From Rhizoclosmatium globosum (taxonomy: Eukaryota > Chytridiomycota > Chytridiomycetes > Chytridiales > Chytriomycetaceae), in the NCBI GenBank assembly GCA_002104985.1, contig MCGO01000001.1, positions 558,001-622,000 on the forward strand: DNA of 64,000 nt, in the 5' to 3' direction. Positions 1 through 11,255 of the stretch are shown one piece after another. Each line of letters starts with the position of its first letter. The stretch's first letter is position 1. Below the pieces are notes generated by a model. The model was not told where the DNA came from and did no database searches. It worked only from the letters and a program-made list of their open reading frames with translations. Position numbers and translations under genes: made by a program.

Positions 1-131
1 GGTTTCCCACGTGTTTGATTTCGAAAGAGTTTTAATATTTGGTTGCAGTAAATTGATTTCTGTCGATTGCCAACATTTACACCATGACTGGAAGTTTTGC
101 AAAAACAGATCATAATTTTCTTCATAAATAT

Positions 132-1987
132 TCACCAAGAGCTAAAGTCAAACTTGGACGACCCAGCCTTCTTCTTTGGTCTTTCTGCGTTTTCATACTC
201 ATTTCCAGCAGCACTACTTCCCTCTTCCAAACCTCGCTTCTTGTCACTGCTTTCTTCGTCCACTGACTTTTTGAAATACTTTCCAATCTCACTGCCGCCA
301 CTCATTGGAGCAAAAACACGGTCGTTGGCTTCTTTTTTGGCTTTTCGGGCTGCCGCTTCTTCAGCCTTCTTGAGAGTTTCCGGGTCAGTACCTTTCAGGA
401 TATTGAGAGCCTTTTCGAATGGATCCACGAGGATTTCAATCGATTCCATTGTGATTGGTTTCTAACAAAAGGTTGTAAATATCAAGGTGTTCGGGGGGAA
501 TCAAATGGCCATACCTTTGGTTTATCGCCATCATCTGTTTCCACTTGTTCAATCTTGTCCAACACTTCCAATCCTTTTGTTATTTTTCCAAAGATGGAGT
601 GCTTTCCGTCCAAATGTTTGCATTGCTTGTACGTGATGAAACTATTTAGTTGTAGGGTGAGTAAAGGCGTTCTGTGAAACAAAAAACACTCACAATTGTG
701 ACGAGTTTGTGTCTTTACCCCGATTTGCCATGGACAGAATCCCTCGTTCGTTGTGCGACAACCCTTTAAACTCATCCCCAAATGTATGTCCATACACAGA
801 CTTTCCACCCCTCCCCGTTCCAGTTGGATCCCCCGTCTGAACCATAAAGTTCTTGATGGACCGATGAAACGGCACGTTTTTGTAGTACCCATTCTTTGAA
901 AGCTGCACAAAGTTGTAACAAGCTTTCGGAGCTACATCGCAAAACAGCTCGACATCTATTACACCAAAGTTCGTCTTTATACGTGCAAAGGCGTGGTCTT
1001 TGACAGTTGAGGTGAGGTATTCAGCGTCAGAGAGGACTGCGGCTTTGTTTTGCGTTACAGCTGAGGAGCCGAGGGATGTAAAGGAGGCAGCTGCGGAGTT
1101 GTCGGAATAATGGGCTGCATTTTGAGTGGTAGACTTTTTGGGGACGTATGAGGGGGTTATGGGGAGGTCCTTGGCAGGTGTTGTTGGTTTTGATGGGGCA
1201 ATAGCGGCGAGAATTCGGGCAGTTGCGCCTTTAGCATTGATTTTTGAATCTTCTTCTGGTTTGGCGAGATCGTTGACTTTGTAATGGAACGCGTTGATGT
1301 CGCGATTTGAGATGTTGTGTGGATCCTATTAGATTGGAGAATCAGTTCAAGGTATCAGAAACTGAACAGAACACGACGTGAGATTCAAGCAGGCCAATCA
1401 TAAGTGTTGGGCAGGTGTTATACAATCAGTGGGTTGGCAGCACTAACCTGGATGGTAATCAAATCCTTGCGTTTGAAAGGCTCATCTGTCATCAAATCCT
1501 TCCAGCTCTTTGTTTTTACATTGAGTTCATCAATAGTTTCGTATGCATAGACATGGCCTGTAGTTCCAACGGCCACAATGTGAGTTGAATCTGTAAAGAC
1601 CTTGAATGTGATGGGATCATGGTACGCGCCATCCGCATTCTTGTGAAAGTGCAGAGGAATCAAGTCCGAAGCGGCCAGCGGTTCGCCAGTGACAGGGTTG
1701 GTACCGTGTTTCTTGATCCAAGGCAGAATGTGCATCAGGTCAAAGACGAGGCCGTCCTTGGTGCAACGCGGAGTTTCGAATGGCGAGAGGGACAGGGCGC
1801 AGCAGTGGAAGGGCAGTTTCTTGAACTCCTTTCCGGTCTTTCTGTTCTTGAAGCCGCCGTGGCCAAAGTCGAGTGTAGACCACTCTGAGTGCGTGATGTA
1901 CCTGAGTGAGTGAGTGAGTGAGTGAGTGTTATTCAGATGCTATTGAGACCACTACGATACGCACATCTTGTCTGAGTCCTTGCCCAT
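132..1987 (-). CDS. PPIL2: PPIL2-type U-box/cyclophilin (peptidyl-prolyl isomerase and E3 ligase)
   Basis: The spliced protein opens MGKDSDKMYITHSEWS, as PPIL2 (Cyp60) does. It then has a U-box-like region near 1450-1900 (PVTGEPL, FKVFTDSTHIVA) and a cyclophilin domain near 515-960 with GYYKNVPFHR, QTGDPTGTGRGG and NSSQFFITYK. A Lys/Glu-rich tail contains VDPFEKA, also typical of PPIL2. I infer five exons: an intron directly after the first few codons (about 1902-1966), one at about 1329-1449, one at 642-693 (a join that recreates SQFF) and one near 463-515. Known family role: a nuclear, spliceosome-associated protein combining a U-box with a cyclophilin fold whose isomerase activity is weak or absent in some members. 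The ATG at 1987 is chosen because MGK...DKM is conserved. It is divergent from NDUFS2, with about 85 bp between start codons. Confidence 0.93.
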
Positions 1988-2072
1988 AGTTCTTCGTATT
2001 AGTTCTGAAGTTGTTCTACTTCCTTTTGCCTTTTTCCATCCGAACCAACCAAAGAAACACAAACCAAACAAA

Positions 2073-4029
2073 ATGCTTCTCGGCAACACGTCATTTGTGC
2101 GTCTTCTCGCGCGGGCCTCGACAACGCCCGTGTTCAGCGTGCCACGTGTTTCGTCGTTGGCGGCGAGAGTTGGATCGCAGTTTGGCGCGCGGAGTGGTGA
2201 GAGATCGAGAGCTGCCCTGGATCGACTCGCCTGGTTTAACACGCCTCGAACGCAGCTTCAACCCAAATCAAGAGCGTCCACCCAGAGACATTCGCTGTCA
2301 CTTCCCGCTGGTTTGTTCCACCTCAAATCAGACAGGTCGAGACAAAGGCCGTTGGTGCGTAACAAACACAATACAAGCACCCTCACTCACACATCCACAT
2401 ACACCCCCAGAAATCCCTCCCGATGACGAAGTTACCCTCGAAACTTACACTGTCAACTTTGGTCCTCAGCACCCTGCTGCCCACGGTGTGCTGCGTCTCA
2501 TTATGGAACTCAGAGGAGAGATTATTGTTCGTGCAGACCCACACATTGGTCTCCTTCACCGTGGTACCGAAAAGTTGATTGAGTACAAGACGTACACTCA
2601 GGCTCTTCCTTACTTTGACCGATTGGACTATGTCTCCATGATGTGTAATGAGCAGGTGTGTGGATGTGCATATCTGATCGAACAAGAGCGTTTGTTTGCT
2701 GTGGGAGGGCAATTTTGATGAAGTAGGAGGTTGAATTTGCGTTACGAAGATCACGAGTGGAGCTCTGTTGTCGCCAGCACGAAGTTTGTTGGGCAGTGAG
2801 CGCAGCGAACTATTTTTTGCCGATTGAATTCTGTAGTGTCATAATGAGAGGGCAGTGAGGCTACGAGTGAACCTCGGTAAACGACTTTTCGCGAAGCGAA
2901 CTGGTTAGCGAGATTATGAGTTCACATCGAGTTCACAGCGAGTTCACTAGCCGATTTCCACGTGAAGATATCTCGATGAGAATACTTGTACTAACGACTC
3001 CCCTCAAAGGCCTACTCCTTGGCCGTCGAGAAGCTCCTCAACATTGATATCCCCCCACGCGCAAAGTACATCCGTGTCCTCTTTGCCGAAATCACTCGTA
3101 TCCTCAACCACATCATGGCCTTGACAACCCACGCTCTCGACGTCGGAGCCCTCACCCCTTTCCTCTGGATGTTCGAAGAGCGTGAACGTCTCATGGAGTT
3201 TTACGAGCGTGTCTCCGGAGCCCGTATGCACGCTGCCTACGTCCGTCCAGGAGGTGTCACCCTCGACATGCCAATTGGTTTGATGGAGGACATTTACAAG
3301 TGGGCTGTGCCATTCAACGCTTCCATTGATCAGTTGGAGGAAGCTCTTGCATACAACCGTATCTGGAAGAACCGTTTGATTGGAATTGGAAAAGTGACTG
3401 CGGAGCAGGCGTTGGATTATTCCTTCTCTGGTGTCATGTTGCGTGGTTCCGGTGTTGCGTGGGACTTGAGAAAGGTGCAGCCTTACGATGCGTACGCGGA
3501 CATGGAGTTTGATGTTCCTGTTGGAACCAACGGTGACTGTTACGACCGTTTCATGTGTCGTGTTGAGGAAATGAGACAGTCCTTGCGAATTATTGGACAG
3601 TGTTTGGAGAAAATGCCTGACGGTCTTGTTAAGGTGGATGACTACAAGATTGTCCCACCTCCAAGAGCCTCCATGAAGGAATCTATGGAAGCTTTGATCC
3701 ACCACTTCAAATTGTACTCTGAGGGTTACTCTGTCCCAGCTGGAGAGGTATTGTTTACTCCCGCTCAAATAATTTCTGCAGTGTTCTTCTGATCTAACCC
3801 ATCGCATTCTTCAACCCTATAGACTTATACCGCGATCGAAGCACCAAAGGGAGAATTTGGTGTCTACATTGTCTCTGACGGTTCTAGCAAACCATACCGT
3901 TGCAAGATTAGAGCTCCAGGATTCCCACACTTGGCCGGTGCCGACTTTATGGCTCGTGGACACATGATTCCTGACATGGTTACCATTATTGGTACATGTG
4001 ATGTCGTGTTTGGTGAAATTGACCGTTAA
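2073..4029 (+). CDS. NDUFS2: NADH:ubiquinone oxidoreductase 49-kDa subunit (complex I)
   Basis: This is the 49-kDa subunit of mitochondrial complex I, which helps form the quinone-binding pocket. Diagnostic stretches are [60 protein letters not shown], the C-terminal [14 protein letters not shown] and a final VFGEIDR followed by stop. The first 60-80 residues ([16 protein letters not shown]...) look like a mitochondrial targeting peptide. Introns: about 2311-2411 (joining LPA to EIPPDDEV), 2656-3009 and 3748-3822. The middle intron, 354 bp, is far longer than the usual 50-60 bp here. The exact splicing of the presequence is uncertain because the frame stays open; the conserved body is not in doubt. 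Confidence 0.96.
2656..3009 (+). other. unusually long intron of NDUFS2
   Basis: The donor follows CNEQ and the acceptor precedes AYSLAVEKL. The intron holds no reading frame of note but carries repeated short words built on gcgaa and gttca (around 2815-2950), including the 13-mer gcgaagcgaactg at 2891, which recurs in the 218-bp intron at 61924-62141. Confidence 0.8.
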
Positions 4030-4339
4030 AATAACCAAGTGCCGCTGTTTGCTCTTCTTTTCCCCTCTGTCTCTTTCTGAACTAAATAAAGAGAGGATTT
4101 TTTGTTCAAAGTACTGGAATGAATTGAAGAATAGAGTTGACGGTGTATTGCCAATGTCAAGAATGGGACAATATTTAACTTAAAAACTCAGGTGCCGCTT
4201 TTCTCTCATCATTTCCTCTTTCTCTTTTCCCAAACTAAACGGTATAAGAATCATTGAATTTGAAATATATTCACCAGGCTTAAAATAAGGATGGAAGACA
4301 AGGACTGAAATTTATTCTAAAACAACTATAACTCTAATA

Positions 4340-4648
4340 TTAAATATAAAAGAGAGTCATAACACCAGCCACAAGAGCGGTTGTCACTAGGGACACCTGA
4401 TCTGCGTTGGAAATGGTCAACTTGTTAATAACCCCTGGGGTAGTGGTAGTTGAAGTGAGAGTTGTCGAAGTAGTTGTAGTTGGAGCTGTAAAAGTAGTAG
4501 TTGTAGTGAGGGTTGTGGTAGTTGAGGTGAGAGTGGTAGTAGTTGAAGTGAGAGTGGTTGTGGAGGTGGTTGTAGTTGCTTGTGCAGAACCAACTTGGGC
4601 AAAGACAGCGAGAGTAGCGACGACAGCGATGATATTCTTTCCGATCAT
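4340..4648 (-). CDS. small Thr-rich, probably GPI-anchored surface protein
   Basis: A 102-residue single-exon frame. Residues 1-23 form a signal peptide (IIAVVATLAVFAQVGSAQA). The middle is almost pure Thr/Ser with repeats of the type TTTLTSTTTT, a likely O-glycosylated stalk. The last 15-20 residues are hydrophobic (VTTALVAGVMTLFYI), as in a GPI-addition signal. Such signal-stalk-anchor peptides are common fungal wall proteins; no specific function can be assigned. The opposite strand is open too because the codons are ACN/GTN, but only this strand gives a signal peptide and sensible ends. The ATG at 4648 is the only one in place. Confidence 0.65.
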   Translation of the reverse strand: MIGKNIIAVVATLAVFAQVGSAQATTTTSTTTLTSTTTTLTSTTTTLTTTTTFTAPTTTTSTTLTSTTTTPGVINKLTISNADQVSLVTTALVAGVMTLFYI

Positions 4649-5167
4649 GTTGATTTTAAAGGTTATCTGTGGAAGCCGTGTTGAGAGTTAAAAAACTTGA
4701 GAATGAGATCAAAAGAGTTAACGTGCACGTACGGCAAGCAGAAGCGTGTTAGATGCAGGAAATACTTCCTGTTCTTTTTTTTTGTTTTTAGTCCTTTCAC
4801 CCCGGCATGACAATCTCTTGGAATTTGTCAAGAAAACGAGGTGATTCCGGACCGCAAGACAAAAGGTATGTGTGGGGGTAAAGGGGTAAATAATTATACG
4901 AGACTATTTTCTACCAGAATTTAGTCTCCTCATGGTTCTTGCATAAACTTTTAGTCGCTATATACTTCTGGTCAGCAAATTCCCTTGTCGGCCCGCAAAA
5001 CTGACAATTTCACGAAAGTCCGGACCCCAGAAGTCCTTTAATGATCAAGTCGGGAAAAAAATGCGGGCCTTCATTAAGAAAGGAATGATCCCATATCGTA
5101 CAATTGAAAGAATTGAAACAAATGAACTGGTTGTATTGGAAACAAAATGAAAGAAAAGAAAGGCAAT
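4649..5167. other. intergenic, no gene seen
   Basis: About 520 bp between two minus-strand genes. It should hold the promoter of the Thr-rich protein gene (a T-rich run near 4766-4790) and the 3' end of the STAS gene. I see no open frame, repeat or RNA gene. Confidence 0.5.
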
Positions 5168-6121
5168 TCAATACATGACCGTTACAGCAAAAACGGCCTC
5201 CTCTAAACTTGAGTGAAAGTATTTATCAAACTCGTTGTCTAATGATGCGGATTCAACAGCCTGAATAGAAGCATTTGAAGGCCGCTTTGCTCGAATCTCC
5301 TGGCCTTCAATTTCGTTCTTACTAGGAAGCCTCATTGAAGTGCGAATCTTCTTGATTAGCATACCAATAGAGTTGGTTCGTGTCATTGAGTTGTTTCGTG
5401 TAACATCGTGGGCTTTTGTGTCTGACTCAATTTCCTTCGCGATAAGAGTCGCAACCGAGTCTCGCTTGTTCAAGAAAGATCGAGTTCGTGACATTGCGGG
5501 TGCAGACTGTGCCGTTGCGTCTGAGTCTTTTTGAGAAGCGGAAGATTGGGTTCCGGATGGTGGCTGATTAGGTTGCATTGAAGACCGGTTGCTGCGAATC
5601 GTTTGAATCGATTCCCGAGCACTTGACGGACCAGAACTGATTGGCGAAGTGAAATCTGAATCCTCTGAAGGGAGAGGAGAGCCAGGACTTGCCGCGCGAG
5701 GAGCAGACACATTTGTGGCTACTATCCGCCCTCCAACTTCGACCAGACTGCCGGGAACATGTGTCGTAACTTGGACTAGTCGGTTCATGTGTTGCGACTT
5801 GGCGTTGACAAAGTGGATCGGAATCACGAGACCCGTGTGTTGGGCGAGAAGGTCTTTGATGGCAAACAACGTCGTAAGTCCGGTAAAGTCAACGTACTCA
5901 ACGTTCTTGAGATCAATAATGAGACAATTTATGGGATACTGTCATTTAAGGTTCATGTTGGAGGTCAGCCGGCGAACTGAAGATAAGAGTGCAAAGCTCA
6001 CCACAGCTACTTCTGTCGCCACCTCTTGTTGCACCGCCACCAGAAAGTTGTGCGCTTCTGGATACTTGAGCGACTCTACTGGAGCCATGACTAGAATTCC
6101 AGTATCGATGTTGAAGACCAT
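5168..6121 (-). CDS. STAS-domain protein with Ser-rich tail
   Basis: Two exons (6121-6002 and 5938-5168) joined by a 63-bp intron. The protein starts MVFNIDTGILVMAPVESL and continues NCLIIDLKNVEYVDFTGLTT, the beta-strand plus D-x-T/S-G-L loop of a STAS domain, the fold of SulP anion-transporter tails and bacterial anti-sigma-factor antagonists. Past about residue 100 the chain is low-complexity, Ser/Arg/Asn-rich (RTRSFLNKR, MTRTNSIGM), resembling kinase-target sequence. No transporter membrane segments can fit upstream, since FHIT begins at 6424. The frame stays open a little upstream of the chosen ATG (FYNTIPKHLIAA), which recalls the linker before a SulP STAS domain, so a missed upstream exon or a cut-down SulP tail is possible. 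Confidence 0.6.
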
Positions 6122-6423
6122 TGCTGCAATCAGATGTTTGGGGATTGTGTTGTAAAAATTCTGCGGGGTTCAACGCTCACTGTCATCCAATAAAGGCGCA
6201 ATTTACGCATTGTGGCTACTTCGTCCTTCAGAATTAGCCCTATACATATCATCACATTTTCTGCCTCTGCTATTGTTTCAGTTTGCTTAGAGGAATCGTT
6301 GTTGTCTGCATGCACTGAAGGTAATTCCCAATCACCTCTTGAATCAAATACTGATCAGTTTGAATAATCATATGGACTCTTCAAATCTCAATCCTTTTGA
6401 ACTTGGCGAATTTCTTTCAAACG

Positions 6424-7172
6424 ATGACCGCATTCAAGTTTGGCCCTTATCCCATCTCGGCCTCTGAGATCTTCTACTCGACCCGCAACGTCTTTGGTCT
6501 TGTCAATTTAAAGCCTGTCACCCCTGGACATGTCCTGATCATCCCTCGTCGAGTTGTTCCTCGATTTGCTGATTTGACAACAGCGGAAGCGCACGACTTG
6601 GTCATTGCAGCTCAACGAGTTGGAAAGGTTGTAGAGAGAGAGTACAAGGGGGAAAGTTTGACTATTACGGTTCAGGTGAGTTGACAGTTGAGGTTGTTCT
6701 GTATGCATTCGGAGGGCAGCAACAAACGAACGTCGACCGTTCTCATACTAGAGATGTTTACCATAATACTTGAATGTGTCGATCCAAATCGTATCAGCCT
6801 CTTGATGTTGGAATGTCAAAGCTACATCATCTCCTTTCAATGACGCATTCAGTCTTGCGAACCACCACAATACGTACTCCATTTGACCATGTCTTATTGC
6901 AGGACGGACCAGCTGCAGGGCAAACTGTCCCACACGTTCATATTCATGTTATGCCACGACGAAAAGGCGATTGGGCTGACAACGATGATATTTACCCCGA
7001 AATCAATCGTAAGGAGGGGGAACTCGGACGTGCGCTCAAGAATCGTGTTGATGCTGAGGCGGAAAGGAAGCCCCGAAGTCATGAGGAAATGGCAGAAGAG
7101 GCAGGGAAGCTGCGTGTATTCTTCAAAGACGTTAGTCAGGCGGAAGGCGGGGCTGATATTTGGAATAACTGA
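6424..7172 (+). CDS. FHIT: FHIT-type HIT-domain dinucleoside triphosphate hydrolase
   Basis: Two exons (6424-6675, 6903-7172) split by a 227-bp intron. The N-terminus KFGPYPISASEIFY, then FGLVNLKPVTPGHVLIIPRR, DLTTAEAHDL and the catalytic triad HVHIHVMPRRKGDW (HxHxH) are those of fragile-histidine-triad proteins, which cleave Ap3A-like dinucleotides. The C-terminus (about 60 residues, rich in Glu/Arg, ending GADIWNN) is the usual flexible end. A start three frames upstream is open but lacks an ATG, so 6424 is taken. Confidence 0.93.
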
Positions 7173-7232
7173 TTGAAATGTTTGACTTCATTGATTTAAT
7201 CACAAGTGAATTGACCTCAACAACATTTCGGC

Positions 7233-8041
7233 CTAATAAACACCACAATCCTTGATAAGAACTTCTGTAGATTCTTTTGCATTATCAAACAGTGCCATTA
7301 CATTGGCAGCTTCGATGGCAGATTCGCTGGTTACGTTATCACCTTCCCCAAATCCAATAACATGACCAAACACAACATGTTTCCCTTGCATGTTCTTTTT
7401 TATGCGTTCCGCGTCTCTGCTGAGAACGATAAACACTTGGGACGTGTTACTGTGCTTCCCACTGTTTGCCATGACAAGAGAACCTCGCGTAATAGGAAGT
7501 TTGAGCCCCTGAGGCTCGTCGTTAAACTTTCCGCCATATATAGAATCTCCAGATCTTGGATTGCGTTATTCATGAAGATCGTGAAGGTAGGAACAACTCA
7601 CGATCCATCGCCCTTTACAATGTCGCCCCACTGCACACAATAGCCTTCCACGATGCGATGTACTCGTCCGCCTTTATAATGTAATGGCTTCTTGCTCGCT
7701 TTCCCAAGTCCTTTAGTCCCATCGCAAAGTCGAAGGAAGTTCTCAACAGTCTTTGGACACTTGTCCGCGTATAATACAAATTGGACTCTGGAAGGTACTG
7801 GTGGAGAAGGCTTCGAAAACGTCAGTGGTGTTTCTGCCGCTGACGGATCCGATTCGTGAAGAGACCTGAGTAGTTCGATTGAGACTTCAGGGAGGAGCTC
7901 TGGCGGAGTGTCAGGGCCATCCAGTGAGAGAGTTGCTGCATGAGATTGAATCAATTTGGAAGTGTGGATATACGAGGCATTGTGGGCAGTCTGAATGGCG
8001 GTCAGGGAAGTGAAGTCGAAATCGATGAATGCAGTAGACAT
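7233..8041 (-). CDS. cyclophilin-type peptidyl-prolyl isomerase, divergent
   Basis: Two exons (8041-7602, 7554-7233) with a 47-bp intron. Residues 1-75 are family-specific (MSTAFIDFDF...). The cyclophilin core follows: VQFVLYADKCPKTVENFLRL, CDGTKG, YKGGRVHRIVEGYCVQWGD, GGKFNDEP, SLVMANSGKHSNTSQVFIVL, KHVVFGHVIGF. The usual FHRV/QGGD motif has become VHRI/QWGD, and NTSQFF is NTSQVF, so catalytic power may be reduced. The start codon lies inside the 9-bp direct repeat that flanks the inverted-repeat element at 8047-8932, so the element now occupies the position directly upstream of the coding region. An in-frame upstream ATG at 8068 lies within the element. Confidence 0.88.
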
Positions 8042-8046
8042 TTTAT

Positions 8047-8135
8047 GGGACCCGTGAATTTTTCCCAATCTGACTTTTCCAGATTAACCAACGTGGGAAA
8101 TAGATTCTTCTCGATTTGAAATTTTCCCAATCTGG
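8047..8135 (+). repeat. left terminal inverted repeat
   Basis: Pairs with 8844-8932 over its full length with only a few mismatches. It contains two copies of the word tttcccaatctg. Confidence 0.88.
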
Positions 8136-8843
8136 CCGTAATACTAGCAAACGAAGTAATGGGTGTTTCACCGGCTTAAGAATTATACAGAAGCTTCAGT
8201 AAATGTTCAGGTGTCGCGGAGGAGACAGCCATGCAATACAGGGACGTTTCTGGGTAAATGTCATCGTCTTTGGCAGTAATATTGGGTTGTCATTTTTTCA
8301 ACAAGGTAGACGGAATATCACAATAAACAAGCTGTCTTGAAGATGCATTTCATATGAAAATAGAATAAAGATGGATTTGCGAAGGACTGGACTTCATACT
8401 TTGGTCAATGCAGTTTGCGCACCTACACGCTCTATGTTGTTGTCTACGATGATTCTTCAAGTAGTCTGAAACCTGTTGGTTCATGAATTCTTCGCTACTA
8501 CTACTCATTCAGTTCTGAACTTACTTCCTTCTCCAACATTAGATTGATTAAACCAGCATCAACGCTCTCTTCGCTTTTCGCGCTTTTCACGCTTTTGGCT
8601 GTTTCTGAGTTCGCGACAGGAATTTCGAAATGAAGAAGGCCGTAACTGAAGGGTTAGAGGAGCTATGGCCGGGGTTTGCGAGTAATAATATGCCTGGAGA
8701 TCGAAAGAGATGTCCTCCGTGTGCACCAGGACATCGGGTCTACCGAACTATTGAGTCTACTAGCGTTCTCCGCCAGCTAACCAGCAGTGGCGTCGTCCTC
8801 GGCCTTGACAAGAGCCATGTTTAGCCAGACGAACTGCGTCCCG

Positions 8844-8932
8844 CCAGATTGGGAAAATTTCAAATCGAGAAGGATGCGTTTCCCAAGTTGGTTAATCTGG
8901 AAAGGCAGATTGGGAAAAATTCACGGGTCCCC
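8844..8932 (-). repeat. right terminal inverted repeat
   Basis: Reverse complement of 8047-8135, followed by the 9-bp direct repeat at 8933-8941. Confidence 0.88.
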
Positions 8933-9045
8933 CACATTTTATGAATGATTTTAATCAAATTAGATGGAAAATAAAGATCAAGTAAAAACACCCTATTCCT
9001 GATTTACCACCTCGGATAAAACTCCTTGGAATTGGGAGGTTTTGG

Positions 9046-11195
9046 ATGCAATTTGCTGACGAATCTCTCCACAAGTCTCATCTCAAATGTGGCATCTCTT
9101 CCGTCGAGACCGCAGCAGCCGAGGATCAGCTTCAAGTGTAGTATCAAGCTCGAATGCTAACATACAGGTACGTTTGGTATCACTGCCATGAAACCTTTCC
9201 ATTCCTTCCAACAATAAATTGAGACCCACAGCCCCATTCCTGGCCTGCTGCCACCTTTCAACATGGAGTACAAGAAACGATATCCATTCTGAACTCTCCT
9301 CGTGGGCAAACGATATGCGTGTCGGAAGGAGATTGTCCCTCATGCTCTTCTCCCCGCTTGATCAATGTTTCATCCGCAACTCCACTTAAGTCCCCAACAA
9401 AGCCAGTCACCTCTAGAAGCGGATTACTACCCGTCCGTTTATTTGACGTTGAGCGCTTCCAAGTTGTGCAGACTGCCCACCTTTGCAGCAGGTGCAAGGA
9501 AACAGCACTCAATTACTCATGTATTTCCCATGTAAGTGCAACAACCTACTCCACCAATCACTAATATTTCCCATCCAGGTATGGGGGAAAACAACACCCC
9601 TTCCAGCACCACTTATCCCCGGCGCAACCTGGCCCATCCCCGTCTCTAATAGCCTCACAAAACTCTCCACACTAATCTACTCCGCCATACACGTCCACTC
9701 CGCGAAATACATCTGGATCGACGTCCTCTGCATCGACCAAGGCGCATCAACAAACCACGAAGTCGCCCTAATGCGGTTCTACTACTCAAACGCGCTCGGC
9801 TGCGTCGTCCTCCTCGAAGACGTGCCTGAAGTCGCAATGACATGGCTCAAGGAGTCGCGATCCGTGGAGAGGGTTGAGCTCGCTGACAGGCACTTGTCGA
9901 CCATGTCGTTCAAGTTTGATGATTTGATCCTTGCGCCGACGGAAGCGGCTGAGATTGTGAAGCATATGAGTGCTGTGCTTGAGAACGCGTGGTTTCACAG
10001 GTTGTGGACGTTTCAGGAGTTTTGTTTGCCTGGTACGGTTGAGTTTGTGAATTGTGGGTCGGGGGAGACGTTGGATTTGGATCGTGTGATGGCGTATTCG
10101 CGGCTTTTGAATCCGAGAAGATTGGCGTTGAAGGATACGGATGGGAAAGTCGCAAAATGTGTCAAGAAATTGACTGAGTTGCGGGCGTTGAATGATATCA
10201 AGAATACGAAGGGGAAGATGACTGTTGCTGAGTTACTCTCCATGACGATTGAGCGGCGATGCTTTTATTTACATGATCGAATTTACGGAATGCTGGGAAT
10301 GCTGGAATATGGGGCTGCGATTCCTGCAGAGTCATTGAATTTGCATATGGCGACAGGGCTTGACCTTGGCGCAGTTACAACTCGGTTATATCATCGTGCG
10401 ACATATAACCTCTTGAAGGCATCTGTCCAAAATGGTGATGCATCTCTCCTCTGGTTTTCTGGAAAGAGTCTCCTTGGATTCCTACCCGATTTACAAGAGC
10501 AACAAGCAAAAGTGACAGACTTTGCACAGCTTCCACTGACGAATGTATCGAAAGGGCTTTCAGTTACTGACGATGGAATGCTCGCAACAGAGTCTTTTCT
10601 AGCATACCAACAAAACGACTCGATTCTTCTAACCCCCAAGATCCGCGACTCTAGTCTCTCACTCTTGATTGCAGTCTACAAAGCCACCAAGCAACTTGGG
10701 CTTCCTGAAAGCGAGGCCCTACACGCGTCCGGAGTTCCATTGACGGCTTCTGCGGAAGACCTTCAAAAGTGTTTAACAGCATTGAGTGCCTTGTCAGAGC
10801 ACGATGTGACTGATTCAAAGGACTTGGAGGCTGTGTACAGAAAATTGGGCTGGTTCCCATTCCTTGACATGTGCAAGATCAAGCTGACAAGTATGCTTGG
10901 AACGGACACTACTCTCGTCGCGAGTGTATCTACTGGTGTCGATAATGGTTCTGAAATTGCAATCATTTATCGTGTCAATTGTGAGGGGTCGGATAAGTTG
11001 TCTTTCTGGGATATTTCTCAGGTTGATTTTATGGAACGTAGCTTGGTTTTGGTTGGGAAGGAAATGGAGGGTTCTGGCGAGGAATTTAGAGTGGAGCGTG
11101 TTGGAGTTGTTTTGCCGCGAGAGCTTACGCAGAAGTGGGACACCACGAAACCACAAAGCATCAGAATTGGTCGCGGTGGACTTGAAGATTTGTGA
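9046..11195 (+). CDS. HET (heterokaryon-incompatibility) domain protein
   Basis: The main exon 9579-11195 follows an exon ending YSCISH (9531); the join gives SCISHVWGKTT, the canonical start of a HET domain. Further HET marks are YIWIDVLCIDQ and AWFHRLWTFQEFCL. The upstream part of the preceding exon has paired cysteines (DCPSCSSP, LCSRCKET) that could bind zinc. In that exon (from about 9232) the reading frame has no ATG, so I propose a short first exon from the ATG at 9046 to 9135; this is the weakest part. HET proteins trigger self/non-self cell death in filamentous ascomycetes, but in early-diverging fungi their role is unknown. The C-terminal 350 residues show no domain I recognise. Confidence 0.82.
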
Positions 11196-11255
11196 ACGGA
11201 CAGGAATATAGAATTCTGAGGAAACAATACATAAAGCAGCTACTATTATTTTGTT

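Larger units (their letters stand above)
8047..8932. mobile_element. non-autonomous inverted-repeat DNA element (MULE-like MITE)
   Basis: Ends are near-perfect inverted repeats of about 89 bp (8047-8135 and 8844-8932), starting GGGACCCGTGAATTTTTCCC. A 9-bp direct repeat, acattttat, lies at 8038-8046 and 8933-8941. Long terminal inverted repeats with a 9-bp target duplication are typical of Mutator-like elements. The inside (about 700 bp) has no transposase; its longest frame (8630-8824, 64 residues) resembles nothing I know. The right end carries two more C than the left, so the exact terminus is uncertain by 2 bp. Confidence 0.85.

Noticed and set aside
3004..3807. 267-residue minus-strand frame across NDUFS2
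   Set aside because: Antisense of a strongly conserved exon; no independent signal.
4027..4250. Two similar stretches (ggtgccgctttt-like) after NDUFS2
   Set aside because: A weak, short duplication in the 3' region; too degenerate to call a repeat.
4407..4691. Val/Glu-rich plus-strand frame
   Set aside because: Antisense of the ACN codons of the Thr-rich protein.
6130..6315. 61-residue minus-strand frame just upstream of the STAS gene
   Set aside because: Cannot be spliced to the STAS frame with a credible intron; taken as 5' leader.
8630..8824. 64-residue frame inside the 886-bp element
   Set aside because: No transposase motifs and no relation to known proteins; probably chance.
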